Below, in pieces: positions 48,892 through 58,524 of a stretch of DNA of 64,000 nucleotides. Both the position numbers and the translations under genes were made by a program. Origin of the DNA: VRUE01 sp963764365 (GTDB lineage Bacteria; Actinomycetota; Thermoleophilia; Solirubrobacterales; 70-9). The stretch lies in NCBI GenBank assembly GCA_963764365.1, contig CAVXSI010000015.1:124001-188000 (forward strand), read 5' to 3'. A model generated the notes under the pieces. It was not told where the DNA came from and ran no database searches. It saw only the letters and a list, made by a program, of their open reading frames with translations. How positions within the stretch are numbered: position 1 is the first letter of the stretch; each line of letters starts with the position of its first letter.

Positions 48892-49351
48892 GCTCATCTC
48901 CTTGCAAATCTCGATTCCCCGGCTGTCCAGGTCTTCATCCCGAGAACCTAAGTCCAAAAGGCGCCTCCGCCATCCGGGTTTTTGCGCACCTTCCGACCGG
49001 GATCAGTACGTAGCCGTGCCCAAAATCCCCATGGCAGAGGTGCAAAACATCCCTAACTTCTCCAAACATCCACGATTTCTTCAAACGTCCCCAACTTCCC
49101 CTACGGCGGGTAGCCCTGGAAAACGCGGTCGATATAGGGGCGGGAGGCCGAAAGGAAGCCATGAGGAGGATCCGCCTGCGCCAGCCTTCGCCGCTCCTGC
49201 AGACCAGAGCGCTGACGCCGATCGTCAGGCACGCCACAAGTGCCGTCCGACGCCGCGGCCTTCCAGCGCGGATCCGGGCCGATGACGTTGGCCCGCAGAA
49301 GGGCTTGAAGTACGGCCACTGCGCCGCTGGGGCCGGTGACGCCGGGGTCAC
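48892..49351. other. 460-bp intergenic region
   Basis: It separates the giant surface gene from the ice-binding gene. The proximal 150 nt form a probable 5' UTR of the latter, with a GGCGGAGGCGCC palindrome followed by TTTTGG near 48958-48972 on the minus strand. I see no tRNA, riboswitch consensus or conserved frame in the remainder. Confidence 0.4.
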
Positions 49352-52300
49352 CTACGGTCCCGCGGTATTGACCTTGACGACGTTTGAAGAGGTATAGGTG
49401 GTCTTGTTTCCGACGTTGTCGGAGGCGATGTAGCGGTACTGGTAGCAGCGGGCGTTGGCGACCGAGGTGTCGGCACCGCCGACCCGGGTCACAATCGTGG
49501 TGAATTTTCCCGGGAATTTCTTGCAGACGCCGGTCGTCGTATTCAGTTCGGTCTCGTCGCGCATAAGGATCCCGGCCGCGGCGTTGACCCCGGAGCCGGA
49601 GTCGGTCCCGTTGACGGTCGTCACCGGGACCGAGAGGACCGCCACCGTGCCGTTGAGATAGGCGACGCTGCCGCCGCTCGGCCCTGATTCGTCGTTGACG
49701 AAGGTGAGCGCGGTGTTGCTCACCGCGCCGAGGCTGTCCCTGCCGCTGACCGTATAGCTTCCCGGAGTGTTTGGCTGTTTTTTCCAGGAGAAGGCGCTCG
49801 AGGCGTAGGGGCCGCCGGACGGCGCGGTCACGGTCTCGGCGGCGTGCGTCCAGCCCGCCGATTCGACCGCCGGGTAGGTGACGGACGCCGGCCCAGCGCC
49901 GCCGGTGAGCGCGTCGACGAGGGCGAATGACCCCGATGACGTTCTGTTGAAGTAGATCTGGCCTGCGCTCAGATAGGCCCCGACCGGGCTGCTCATGGTG
50001 ATCGAGTTGGTCAGCGCGACTTCCACCTTGAGGACGCTGGCGCTCCCGAAGATCGCCTGGTTGCCGACGTTGTCGGTGACCACGTAGCGGTACTGGTAGC
50101 AGTTGGGCGCGGTGACCGGGTTCGAGACCGGCGAGACGGGGCTCATGACGATCGTCGAGAAGGCGCCGAAGCTGCCGCAGGCCCCGGCCGAGAGCGGCGC
50201 CGAGGAGCGCTGGAGAATCGCGGCGCCGATGCCCGAACCGGAGTCGGTTGCGGCGACGAGGACGATGCTCGCCGTACTCGCGGTGCTTGAGCCGTTGGCG
50301 TATGAGACGCTGCCGCCTACCGGCGCTATGGAGTCGAGGGTCGCGGTGAAGCTGCTCGTCGCGACCGAGCCGGCGTTGTTGGTCGCGGTGACGATCTGGG
50401 CGCCGCTGGGCGCGGTCGGGTTGGCGGCGCTCCAGCTGTAGGCCTGGGTGACCACGCCAGCCGAGCTGCCGCTCCAACCGGCGGGCAGGACGGGGAACGC
50501 GTAACTCGTGCCGGCGGCGGGGTCGGGGGCGCCGGCGCTTACCTGGAAGCCGCCGCTGGCGGCGCCCGGCCGATAGAACACCGTCGTCCCGGTGCCGCTC
50601 CAGTAGGCGTTGATGAGGGCGGCGAAGCTGAGCACGGGCGCCGCCTGCGCGGTCGCGTCGACCTTGACTTCGCCGCTGGTGTAGATGGTCTGGTTGCCGA
50701 CCCTGTCGTGGACGAGGTACTCGTAGCGATAACAGGTGCGGTCGGCCGGGACGAAGTCGCTCTTCGGCGTCAAGGGGTCGTTGGCGACCAGCACGTAGGG
50801 GCCGAAGGACCCGCAGGCGCCGTTGGCCGTCCCGTCCGAGGTGAGCGGCGCCGAGGCGCGGAGCAGCTGCGCCCCGCTCGCAGCGAGTCCCGACCCGGCG
50901 TCGGCGCCGGGCCCGAAGGCGACGCTGAGCGTGGTCGAGGTCGAGTAGCGGCCCCCCGTCCCGGTCAGCCCACCTACTTCCACCGACCCGCCGCTGGGAC
51001 CCAGCGCATCCTTGACGACGGCGAAGGCGGTGTCGTTGGTCGCGACCTGCCCGAGGTTGTTGGTCGCGCTCAGCGCCTGGGCGCCGGGGGAGGCGCTGGA
51101 GCCGTTGGCCGCCCAGGTGTAGGCGCTGCTGAAGTTGTTGGCGCTGACCGGCGTGGTGCGGACGCCGCCGCCGTTGAAGCCGGCGATCGCCGGGAAGCTC
51201 ATCTGGGCGATCCCGGCGTAGGGTGCGCTGGCCGTGGATTCGACGTTGAAGCTGCCCGCCTGTGCGGGGTTGTAGAAGACGGTCGAGCCCGAGACCGACT
51301 GCCAGGCGGGGTCGGTGACCGGCGTCAGCACCGCGTCGGTCGGCCTCAGCGTCGGCGCCGCGGTCGTCTGCACCTTGATGTCTTCGTCGGCGTAGGCGGC
51401 GATGTTGCCGACGTGGTCGGAGACGAGGTAGTGGTAGCGGTAGCAGGTGTTGTCGGTGGGAACCGTGTCGGTGAGGCTGGCGGGCGGTCTGTCGCCGCCC
51501 ACCTGGGTGAAGGCCGAGTAGGCCCCGCAGCTCCCGTTGGCGACCCCGTCGGAGCTCAGCGGGGCCGAGGCGCGCAGCAGCCTCGCCGGGACGTCGCTGG
51601 GGCCGCTGCCGTCGGCCAGGCCCGAGCCGGTGTCGGTGCCCTTGGCGAGGTTGAGGCTGAGGGTCAGCGAGGTCGAGTAGCGCCCACCGGTCCCGACCAG
51701 GCCACCGGCTTCGACCGAGCCGCCCGCGGGCGAGGTGGAGTCGTCGACGAGCGACCCCGATCCGCCGATCGTGTTGCCGGCTTCGTCGGCGAGGCTGATC
51801 GTCCCCGACGCGGTGCTCGTCGTGCCGGCGACCCAGCTCAACGGGTTGGAGAGGAAGGGACCGCCCGTCGGCGTCGTCACCGAGGTCGGGTCAAGCGAGA
51901 AGCCGACCGCTTCAGCCGGCAGTTTGGAGAAGCCGGCCACCACCACCGGCGACCCTCCGAGCGGGAGCGGGGTGACGAGGAAGCGGATCGAGCCGGCATC
52001 CACCCCGCGGTAATAGCCGATCCCGGGTTCACCGGTTTCGGTGTTGCCGGACGCCTGGTAGGCGCCGCCTTCGACGTCGGCGATGCTGACGGTGAAATTC
52101 GGAGGGGTGGTGTCGATCTTGACCTCCTGGGTCTGCACCGCCGACTCGTTGCCGGCGTTGTCGACGATGACGAACTTGAAGGTCGTCGTGGTCGAGACGG
52201 AGACCTGGCCGACCGCGCCGGCCGTGAGGACTTTCGCCGTCGGCGAGCTCCTCGGATCGCTGCCGTCTTCGCTGTACTTGACGTTGGCCACGCCGGACCC

Positions 52301-53113
52301 ATCGCCGTCGTCGAACGTGCCTTGGAGGTGGACGGGGGAGGTCGAGTTCCAGCCGGCGGCGTTGGGGACCGGGTCGAGGGTGACCGCGATCGTCGGTGGC
52401 GTGTTGTCGACGAGGATGCCGGCGTCGGCCACCGTGGTTTCAGCGACGGCGCTCAGCGAGTGTGGACCGTCGCTTATCCCGGCCGGCAACGTCACGGAGA
52501 TCGCCGCTGTCCCGTCGGCTTCGACGCTGGGCGGCGTGCCTTCCAGCGGCACCGAGTCGTCGAGCAGGAAGCTGACTTCCGCGTTCGGCGCGAAGCCGGA
52601 GATCGTCCCGGTCACCAGCGCCGGCAGGGGAGCGACGGTGCCGCCAAACAGAACGGTGGCGAGAGTCATCAAGCCCGAGCCGGTGTTGACATGACCGCTC
52701 CTGACGCTTTCGGGCCCCCGCCAGTTCGAGCCGACCGTCGGGGTCACCGAATATTCCCAGTCGCCGACGGGCACTTCGGTCTCGGTGCAGGTCGTGGCGG
52801 CGACCGTGCCGCTGCAGCCTGCCCCGAGGGTCTCTTCGACGGCGGTCATCCTCTGGTATCGCTTGACGATGTAACCGCTCGCGGGCACGCCGTTGCTGAG
52901 GTAGCTGCCTCCCCATTTGAGGAGGACGGAGGTCGACGAGCCGACCTCGGTCGCGATCGGCGGGTCCCCCCGGAGGAGGGCCGCGGCCTCGGCGGTGCCG
53001 CTACCGGAGCCGGGGCTGTCTTCTCCGCTCCAGTAGCCGAGCGCAGCCTGGCACCCCAGTCCGCTCAGCACCGCGATCGCAAGCAGGCACGCGAGAAGCG
53101 CCCTCCGCATCAT
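49352..53113 (-). CDS. 1,253-residue secreted repetitive Ig-like surface protein
   Basis: Signal/anchor helix (1-26) followed by the motif GYWSGEDSPGSGSG, shared in form with the three upstream genes. The body is a chain of beta-sandwich modules: repeated DNAGN/DxVGN endings (FKFVIVDNAGN, CYRYHYLVSDHVGN, CYRYEYLVHDRVGN, CYQYRYVVTDNVGN, CYQYRYIASDNVGN) and repeated CG-containing openings such as RASAPLSSDG. No catalytic motif and no sortase signal at the C-terminus. ATGA overlap with the previous gene. Probably a filamentous or adhesive surface protein. Confidence 0.85.
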   Translation of the reverse strand: MMRRALLACLLAIAVLSGLGCQAALGYWSGEDSPGSGSGTAEAAALLRGDPPIATEVGSSTSVLLKWGGSYLSNGVPASGYIVKRYQRMTAVEETLGAGCSGTVAATTCTETEVPVGDWEYSVTPTVGSNWRGPESVRSGHVNTGSGLMTLATVLFGGTVAPLPALVTGTISGFAPNAEVSFLLDDSVPLEGTPPSVEADGTAAISVTLPAGISDGPHSLSAVAETTVADAGILVDNTPPTIAVTLDPVPNAAGWNSTSPVHLQGTFDDGDGSGVANVKYSEDGSDPRSSPTAKVLTAGAVGQVSVSTTTTFKFVIVDNAGNESAVQTQEVKIDTTPPNFTVSIADVEGGAYQASGNTETGEPGIGYYRGVDAGSIRFLVTPLPLGGSPVVVAGFSKLPAEAVGFSLDPTSVTTPTGGPFLSNPLSWVAGTTSTASGTISLADEAGNTIGGSGSLVDDSTSPAGGSVEAGGLVGTGGRYSTSLTLSLNLAKGTDTGSGLADGSGPSDVPARLLRASAPLSSDGVANGSCGAYSAFTQVGGDRPPASLTDTVPTDNTCYRYHYLVSDHVGNIAAYADEDIKVQTTAAPTLRPTDAVLTPVTDPAWQSVSGSTVFYNPAQAGSFNVESTASAPYAGIAQMSFPAIAGFNGGGVRTTPVSANNFSSAYTWAANGSSASPGAQALSATNNLGQVATNDTAFAVVKDALGPSGGSVEVGGLTGTGGRYSTSTTLSVAFGPGADAGSGLAASGAQLLRASAPLTSDGTANGACGSFGPYVLVANDPLTPKSDFVPADRTCYRYEYLVHDRVGNQTIYTSGEVKVDATAQAAPVLSFAALINAYWSGTGTTVFYRPGAASGGFQVSAGAPDPAAGTSYAFPVLPAGWSGSSAGVVTQAYSWSAANPTAPSGAQIVTATNNAGSVATSSFTATLDSIAPVGGSVSYANGSSTASTASIVLVAATDSGSGIGAAILQRSSAPLSAGACGSFGAFSTIVMSPVSPVSNPVTAPNCYQYRYVVTDNVGNQAIFGSASVLKVEVALTNSITMSSPVGAYLSAGQIYFNRTSSGSFALVDALTGGAGPASVTYPAVESAGWTHAAETVTAPSGGPYASSAFSWKKQPNTPGSYTVSGRDSLGAVSNTALTFVNDESGPSGGSVAYLNGTVAVLSVPVTTVNGTDSGSGVNAAAGILMRDETELNTTTGVCKKFPGKFTTIVTRVGGADTSVANARCYQYRYIASDNVGNKTTYTSSNVVKVNTAGP

Positions 53114-53631
53114 TTCTGCCCTTTCAGGTTCGCGGTCCGCGCTTCCAGGCTGACGGTGAAGGTCGCGCCCTGACAGGCGCCGGCGGCTTCGACACCCATG
53201 GACATCGCCGAGAGCAGGTTGATCGTCAGGGTGCCGTCGCTCGAGTCGATCCGAGGTGGGACCGACCAACCCGCGCCTTCGTTGTCCTGGGGGACGAAGC
53301 CGAGCACTGAGACGTCGCAGCCAGCGTGGGCGGCGTCCACCACGAAGGGCTCGGGGGTCCCCGCGTCGAGGATCAGCGAGCCGATATGGACGAAGTAGGC
53401 GTTGGGGTTGCTGGCCGTTATCGAGACGGTCGCTTTGTGACCCGGGTCTGGGTACATGGTGGCGGTGGGGGTGCCGGGTCCCAGGCTCAGTGGCTGGGTG
53501 TCGGCAAGCACGGTCGTCGCCGATCCGTTGCTCGGGCCGATCCAGTAGGCGAGGGCGCCTGCCGCGAGGCCGATCACGATCGCGATCGTGATCGCCGTGC
53601 CGACGCCGCGGCTAGAAAGGGAGCGCCTCAC
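53110..53631 (-). CDS. membrane-anchored surface protein, paralogue 3
   Basis: 173 residues from a GTG, overlapping the gene before (GTGA) and after (ATGA). N-terminal helix (10-30) then YWIGPSNGSA, a beta domain with SNPNAYFVHIGSL, a Cys pair (105 and 153) and the C-terminal GACQGATFTVSLEA. The domain plan matches the 150- and 303-residue proteins upstream. Function unknown. Confidence 0.75.
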   Translation of the reverse strand: MRRSLSSRGVGTAITIAIVIGLAAGALAYWIGPSNGSATTVLADTQPLSLGPGTPTATMYPDPGHKATVSITASNPNAYFVHIGSLILDAGTPEPFVVDAAHAGCDVSVLGFVPQDNEGAGWSVPPRIDSSDGTLTINLLSAMSMGVEAAGACQGATFTVSLEARTANLKGQK

Positions 53632-54539
53632 AGCGTCGCTTCCGTGGCGGAACCGGAGAAGGAGAGACTCAGCGAGGCCTGTTTGCAGCCGTCCTGGTTG
53701 GTCGACCGTTCGAGCATCGAGATCCGCGGCCATTCGGACGAGGCAAAGCCGAGTTCGCCGAGGCTCATCGTGGTCGACGCCGGCAACGTGAAGCCCGCCG
53801 GGCCGGAGAACCCGTCGACCGAGAAGTCGGCGACGCCGCAGGGGCGGCTCGGATCGGAACGCGGCGCGCTGACGCTCGCCACCGTCACCGTCAGGTCGGA
53901 GATCGCGAGGTCGAAGGGTTCCCGGTTGGTCAGCGAGAGATCAAGCGGCGCGCTTGTGCCGGGCGTCAGGAGCTCCGGCAGGTCGCCGGCGATCGTGAAC
54001 GCGTCCGGCGCGACGGGCGGCGGCGCCGGAGGGGTAGGCGCCCGAGGGGTAGGTTCGGGCGGCGGAACGGACGGGGATCGGCTGACGACGTTCAGCCTGA
54101 CCACGGTGCTGCCGCCGCGGTGGGGTCGGCGGGCCCGAACCCGAAGCGCGTAGGTGCCGGCGGGGGTGCCGGCGGCGACGCTGACCGACATGTTCGACGG
54201 TCGATGCGGTTCGGCTCGGGAGGCGACGGTGGGATGGGTGGTGAAGGAGATGGCGATCCCGGCCGGGTGCCTGCCGGTCACGCGCAGCACGGTGCGTCCG
54301 CTGAGCCGCACCCGCCCGTGCAGTCGGGGCCCGACCCTGACCGCGAAGTGGGTTGCCCCACCGGCGACGACGGTGCGGATGGCCGGTCGTGCCCTGACCG
54401 TGAGCCGCGGTCGGCTGGTCGACTGCCTGGTCGAGATCGAGGCGGCGACCGCATAGGCGGCGCCGAGGCAGACCGCGAGACCAGCCACGGCCAGGTAGAC
54501 GGGACGGCGAGGCAGACGCCGTCCCGCACGCGTTGTCAC
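53628..54539 (-). CDS. membrane-anchored surface protein, paralogue 2 (long)
   Basis: 303 residues from the GTG at 54539. An N-terminal helix (about 12-32), a first Arg/Ser-rich beta domain (40-150), a Pro-rich linker (PPPEPTPRAPTPPAPPP), then a second domain with LTNREPFDLAISDL, a Cys pair (234 and 285) and a QDGCKQASLSLSFSG ending, the same plan as paralogues 1 and 3. 20 nt from the previous stop. Confidence 0.75.
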   Translation of the reverse strand: MTTRAGRRLPRRPVYLAVAGLAVCLGAAYAVAASISTRQSTSRPRLTVRARPAIRTVVAGGATHFAVRVGPRLHGRVRLSGRTVLRVTGRHPAGIAISFTTHPTVASRAEPHRPSNMSVSVAAGTPAGTYALRVRARRPHRGGSTVVRLNVVSRSPSVPPPEPTPRAPTPPAPPPVAPDAFTIAGDLPELLTPGTSAPLDLSLTNREPFDLAISDLTVTVASVSAPRSDPSRPCGVADFSVDGFSGPAGFTLPASTTMSLGELGFASSEWPRISMLERSTNQDGCKQASLSLSFSGSATEATL

Positions 54540-54559
54540 GGCCAAGACTTTCGAGCCGC

Positions 54560-55012
54560 CTAGCTGCTGGAGAGGGTCAGAGTGAGGGTGGCGCCCTTGC
54601 AGGCGTCCTGGTTGACTGCGGTGTTGACGAAGACGAGGGAGCCTTCGGTCGGTAGGAGCTCGGCCGTCGCTTCTCCGGGCACTTCGTGGTTCTCGATCAC
54701 GTCTTCCATCGTGAAGTCGGCCGTTGCGCAAGCCACGTGTTCACTGTCGGCGGTGATGCTGACCAGGTGCACCGTGGTGACTTGAACCGGCGATTCGCTG
54801 GGGTTGGCGGCCGTGAAGGCGACCGGCTCGGCGGTGCCGGGGGCGATGCCTACGGCGACCGTTCCGGTCAGGGTCACGGTGCCCGCGGCCCCGACTTCGG
54901 CAGATCCCGAACCCGAGCCTTCGCCGGTCCAGAACGCCACCGCGGCGATCACGGCGACAACCGCGACACCGGCGCCGAGCGCGAGCGCCACCCCCTTCCT
55001 GTGACTACGCAT
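54560..55012 (-). CDS. membrane-anchored surface protein, paralogue 1
   Basis: 150 residues. N-terminal helix (7-28) followed by FWTGEGSGSGSA, a beta domain with ANPSESPVQVTTV, a Cys pair (95 and 138) and the ending QDACKGATLTLTLSSS. There is no Shine-Dalgarno before its ATG; a 23-codon frame with a good ribosome site overlaps the start, so translation may be coupled. First gene of a four-gene operon ending with the Ig-like giant. Confidence 0.75.
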   Translation of the reverse strand: MRSHRKGVALALGAGVAVVAVIAAVAFWTGEGSGSGSAEVGAAGTVTLTGTVAVGIAPGTAEPVAFTAANPSESPVQVTTVHLVSITADSEHVACATADFTMEDVIENHEVPGEATAELLPTEGSLVFVNTAVNQDACKGATLTLTLSSS

Positions 55013-55076
55013 TGGACGGCACCGTCACGGAGGCGTCCTCGGCACAAGCGTGCTGGAGATGGATGCGGTTGGACAT
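55005..55076 (-). CDS. 23-codon leader reading frame of the surface operon
   Basis: ATG at 55076 preceded by GGGAAGGA, ending in TAG at 55005, so it overlaps the start of the 150-residue gene by 8 nt. The peptide is hydrophilic (SNRIHLQHACAEDAS). It may serve only to bring ribosomes to the next start, or act as a regulatory peptide. Confidence 0.5.
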   Translation of the reverse strand: MSNRIHLQHACAEDASVTVPSNA

Positions 55077-55441
55077 AGAGTCCTTCCCTATTTGGGCGAG
55101 CAGACTTTGGGACGCTCCGTGGCTGTCGCGACCGCAAACAGACTCAAGATGACGGAATGGCGACAACCCTTCCTCGGTGGCCCGGCTGACTCCGATGGAG
55201 TCCCTTGAGCCCTGCGGACCCGCCTTGCGACGGGGGTGCCCGAGTCGAAAAGATCCGCTCTGTGTTCGTCCTGCATCGACACTCCAACGCAGAACCTGAA
55301 CGCCGGACGGGGTTTCGACGCTCGACGTGGGTTGGTCAAACCCGGTCCAGCTCGCACTCAAAGGTCTTGCCCGCGGTGTTACTGGTGTCCTCCGGCCAGT
55401 CCTCGATTGCCCGCCAGGTAGCCTGCATGGAAAATGCGGAC
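55077..55441. other. 365-bp intergenic region, divergent promoters
   Basis: Separates the minus-strand surface operon from the plus-strand acetyltransferase remnant. It must contain the operon promoter; no convincing -35/-10 pair stands out. No other feature is seen. Confidence 0.4.
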
Positions 55442-55635
55442 ATGTACCGAGCCAACGGAATAGTTGTGCACCCTGCGTCTCTGGAAGACGCCGAGTCGAT
55501 CTGCGCGATCTACAACGTGGCGATCGCCGAGCGGGGATCGACCTTCGAGACCGAGCCGCGGTCAGCCGGGGATTTCGAGGGGCGGGTCGACGACGCGCGA
55601 TTCCCGCTGCTGGTGGGCGATGAGCCAGGCCGGGT
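55442..55635 (+). pseudogene. GNAT acetyltransferase (phosphinothricin-type), N-terminal fragment
   Basis: About 64 codons (SLEDAESICAIYNVAIAERG, STFETEPRSAGDFEGRVDDA) match the first third of PAT/Bar-type GNAT acetyltransferases. The frame then runs into unrelated DNA at the 3' end of the ATPase gene; the acetyl-CoA-binding motif is missing. Confidence 0.75.
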
Positions 55636-55637
55636 TT

Positions 55638-56528
55638 TTACGGAGACCCTGAATCGAGTTCAAGCAGGAAATTGCGCAGCAGTGGGTCGGGGACGCGCCA
55701 GCTTCGCGGCGCGTCCTGTTCGACGATGCCGGCATCGCGCAGGGCTCGCAGCGTGTCATTGGCGATCTTCGAGTTGAGCCCCGAATGCAGGGGGCTACCA
55801 CTGGCAACCCGTATCGCAAGGCGCTGGGCATGCCGGCCTAGAGCGCGGATGCGATCGAGCGTCTGCTCGTGCTTTGGGAGATCGGCGAGCTGCGCGGCTC
55901 GGATACCAGCCCCCACGTGCGACTCGAGCAGAGTACGGGTGCCCTCGACGACGGCAGCCTCGTGCGTCCAGCGTGCGATCAGCATCGTCGTCCGGGGATG
56001 GCCCTCACCGGCGGTGACGAGTCGCTCCAGCGCCCCCGGCTCGATCGTGCACTCGTCTGCGGCGAGACGCTCCTCGATCCCCTCCCGCCATGCCTCAGCT
56101 GGAATCGCCGGCAGGGGATGGAAGGAGCCGAACTGGCTGAGCGCCCGCTCCTCAGCTGCGAAGAGGTCGCGGATCAGATGCTCGATCGAGCCGGCGAAGA
56201 GGAAGCTCACCGCGGGTGAGCGCTGAAAGATCGCCCGCATCCGTTTGGTCAGCCGTTCTGGCTCGCCAAAGGGTCGCCGAGGCGCTGCCACCTCCTGAAA
56301 CTCATCGAAGAAGAGGACGAAGCGTCGCCCATCTGCGTTCGCGATCCGCTGCGGCAGCTCCAACGCGTAGTCCAGGTATCGATCGGGGTCGCGCTCGGCG
56401 AGCCCGGATCGGAAGGCGATCTCCAGCTCCTCACCGAGCTCGGCGCTCGCACGGGCAGTCGCCGTGAGGGCAGCCGTTTCACCCAGCGCCCGTCCAGCGC
56501 GCCGCGCTTTCAGCGCCAGCCGCTGCAA
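55638..56528 (-). pseudogene. AAA+ ATPase, 5'-truncated
   Basis: 296 codons, beginning without a good start (TTG at 56528). Walker B is clear (FVLFFDEFQEV) and the C-terminal lid and winged helix (NSKIANDTLRALRDAGIVEQ) are present, but the N-terminal P-loop expected about 80 residues earlier is absent. The 5' end abuts a fragment of another gene on the opposite strand. Archaeal-type STAND/AAA ATPase family. Confidence 0.65.
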
Positions 56529-56981
56529 CCCCGACTTGACCCGCGAGGGGCCGGTTCGATTTCCGCCAGGGGCCGTGCGTTACGGTGCCCGTCCTGTTCG
56601 GCTCCGGCGAGCGGCTGTTCGACGGAGACGAGTCCCTCGGGTTCGAGCCGGTCGAGGTGCTCCACTCTCCACTCGCCACGCACATCCGCTACCGGCAGGC
56701 GGGGTGAGGGGCCGATCTTCGGGCTGGGTTTTCTGGCAGAACGACGCGAGGACCTCACGCGTCGGCATCGAGCGGCTTCATGCGCTCGTCCAACGCCACT
56801 AGGAACTGCTCGTCGCTCTCGTAGCGGGTGTCTCGGCCAGCGGAGAGGTCTCCGTCGGCCTCGCGACTGACATGCCGCAGGAGCGGAAGGGCTCACTCGC
56901 CAGAAGTGCCTGAAATCAAGCAGGCCGGTTCCGGTCGACTCAGGAGCCTGTGGACGGCCGGAAACTCTCGAGATCCCAATT
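56529..56981. other. 453-bp region with gene debris
   Basis: Contains the RibD/DHFR-like C-terminal fragment (56582-56707) and about 270 bp with no recognised content before the second ATPase. Confidence 0.4.
56582..56707 (+). pseudogene. RibD C-terminal/DHFR-like reductase, C-terminal fragment
   Basis: 42 codons on the plus strand: TVPVLFGSGERLFDGDESLG, ending HIRYRQAG and a stop. This is the last strand-turn of the RibD_C/dihydrofolate-reductase-like family. The upstream part is missing. Confidence 0.6.
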
Positions 56982-58154
56982 TCAACTCGATCGCGCCCGC
57001 TCCAGGTAGCGGCCGAAGTGTGGGACGGTGAACGCGATCTGCCCGCGCTCGGTGGGGTAGATCAGGCCCTTTCGAATCAACGCCGCGCGGGTCGGCGAGA
57101 GACTTCTCGGCTCTCGCCCCATCCTCTGCGCCACCTCGCGGATCGGCTGCGGGCCCTCTCCCAGGCTAGCCAAGGCGCGGCAGAGCTCAAGCTCCGCCGC
57201 GGTCGTCCGCCCCACCCTGAGCCCGAAGAACTCCTCGTCTAGCTCCTCGGCTACCTCGGCAGCCGCCACAGCGATCGCCGCCTCGTCGATCTGGTTGTCG
57301 GCGGCCGCGTTCCACGCCGCCTTCCCCCACTCCTGCAGGAAATAGGGGTAACCGCCGCTCTCGGCGAGGATCGCCTCGATCGCCTTGGCGGTGCAGTCGA
57401 CGCCGAGCTCGGCGGCCGGCAGCCGTAGGGCGCGCTCGGCGGCCTCTGGCTCAAGCGGCCCGAGGCCCGGGAACCCGAATAGTCGCTCGGCGTAGGTCTT
57501 TGCCTCGAGGATCAGTCCGGGAAGGGTCGGCAGGCCGGCCCCGACGAGGCCCACCGGCAGCTGTTGCTGCGCCATCCGGTGCATCGCCGCGACCAGACTC
57601 TCGAGTTCGGGCTCCCCGAGGATCTGGAGCTCGTCCAGCAGGAGGAGCACCCCCGAGTCGGACTCGGCGGCAAGCGCCCCGACCTCGGCGAGGAGCTCGC
57701 CGAGGTCCTGCTCGAGTTCGCCGCTGTCAGCGAGGCCTCGCTCTGGCTCCCACTGAAATCCCAGGCTCACCTGGCCCTCGGAGCCGATCGTGGTCGTGAA
57801 CGACCCCAGAGCCCCGCGGGCTCGGCGCAGTGCCCGGCGGACCGCACCTCCCCGTTCGTAGGCGGCGAGGGTGGCGCCTACAAGCCGCGCGATGACGATC
57901 CGGAAATCGCTCTCCCGACGCCACTCGTGGCGTAGCGCCTTCCAGCCCGCGGACTCGGCGCGCGATGCGAACTCGGTGAGGAGCACCGTCTTACCGACCC
58001 CGCGCAGCCCGTGGATGATCAGACTCTTCTCGCTGCGCCCGCGCGAGAGGCGGCCGAGCAGATACGAGAACCGCTCGACCTCACGCTCGCGCCCCACGAG
58101 AGCGGGCGGCAGCGTGCCGGCGCCTGGCGCGTATGGGTTCTCCAGCGGATCCAC
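56982..58154 (-). CDS. AAA+/STAND-type ATPase with C-terminal winged helix
   Basis: 390 residues from a GTG 8 nt after TAGACT. PYAPGAG..PPALVGREREVERF, P-loop IIHGLRGVGKT (about 45-55), Walker B VLLLLDELQIL, then a lid and a C-terminal winged helix (QPIREVAQRMGREPRSLSPT). Family members are often found with toxin, DNA-processing or defence genes. It is intact, unlike its neighbour. Confidence 0.85.
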   Translation of the reverse strand: MDPLENPYAPGAGTLPPALVGREREVERFSYLLGRLSRGRSEKSLIIHGLRGVGKTVLLTEFASRAESAGWKALRHEWRRESDFRIVIARLVGATLAAYERGGAVRRALRRARGALGSFTTTIGSEGQVSLGFQWEPERGLADSGELEQDLGELLAEVGALAAESDSGVLLLLDELQILGEPELESLVAAMHRMAQQQLPVGLVGAGLPTLPGLILEAKTYAERLFGFPGLGPLEPEAAERALRLPAAELGVDCTAKAIEAILAESGGYPYFLQEWGKAAWNAAADNQIDEAAIAVAAAEVAEELDEEFFGLRVGRTTAAELELCRALASLGEGPQPIREVAQRMGREPRSLSPTRAALIRKGLIYPTERGQIAFTVPHFGRYLERARSS

Positions 58155-58162
58155 CTCGGGCA

Positions 58163-58168
58163 AGTCTA
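58163..58168 (-). promoter_or_regulatory. -10 element TAGACT of the ATPase gene
   Basis: TAGACT is 8 nt before the GTG at 58154. It overlaps an upstream in-frame TTG, arguing that the GTG is the real start. Confidence 0.5.
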
Positions 58169-58348
58169 GCGATATCTAACGCTTTCTAGTGATTTCGATA
58201 GAGATACAAATAATCCAATAGAAAGCGGCACGGGAAGGAACTTGGCGAGGCACGGCCTTTTGATTCTGGATGGAAAGGGGCATTTCGCGCCTTTTTGTCC
58301 AAGGGCCGGGCCGACTCAGCCGTGGCCCGCCACCGCGGCGGACCATAT

Positions 58349-58524
58349 TCAGCACTCGATCAGCTCGCCCTGCCGCAACTCCTCAACGCCCTCGCGAGCC
58401 CACTCCTGCCCCAGCAGGTCGCGGTCGTGAAGGAAGGCGGCAAGCGCCTCGCTCCAGCGCCTCGACGGATAGCTCTCGCGGATCGTGCCCAGAACCCGCT
58501 CAACCTCGATCACGCTGCGCTGGG
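58349..58524 (-). pseudogene. C-terminal fragment of an unidentified protein
   Basis: In the minus frame ending at 58349 about 55 codons look coding (RESYPSRRWSEALAAFLHDR, EWAREGVEELRQGELIEC) and are cut at 58525 by the IS21 end. The parent gene is not recognised. Confidence 0.4.
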
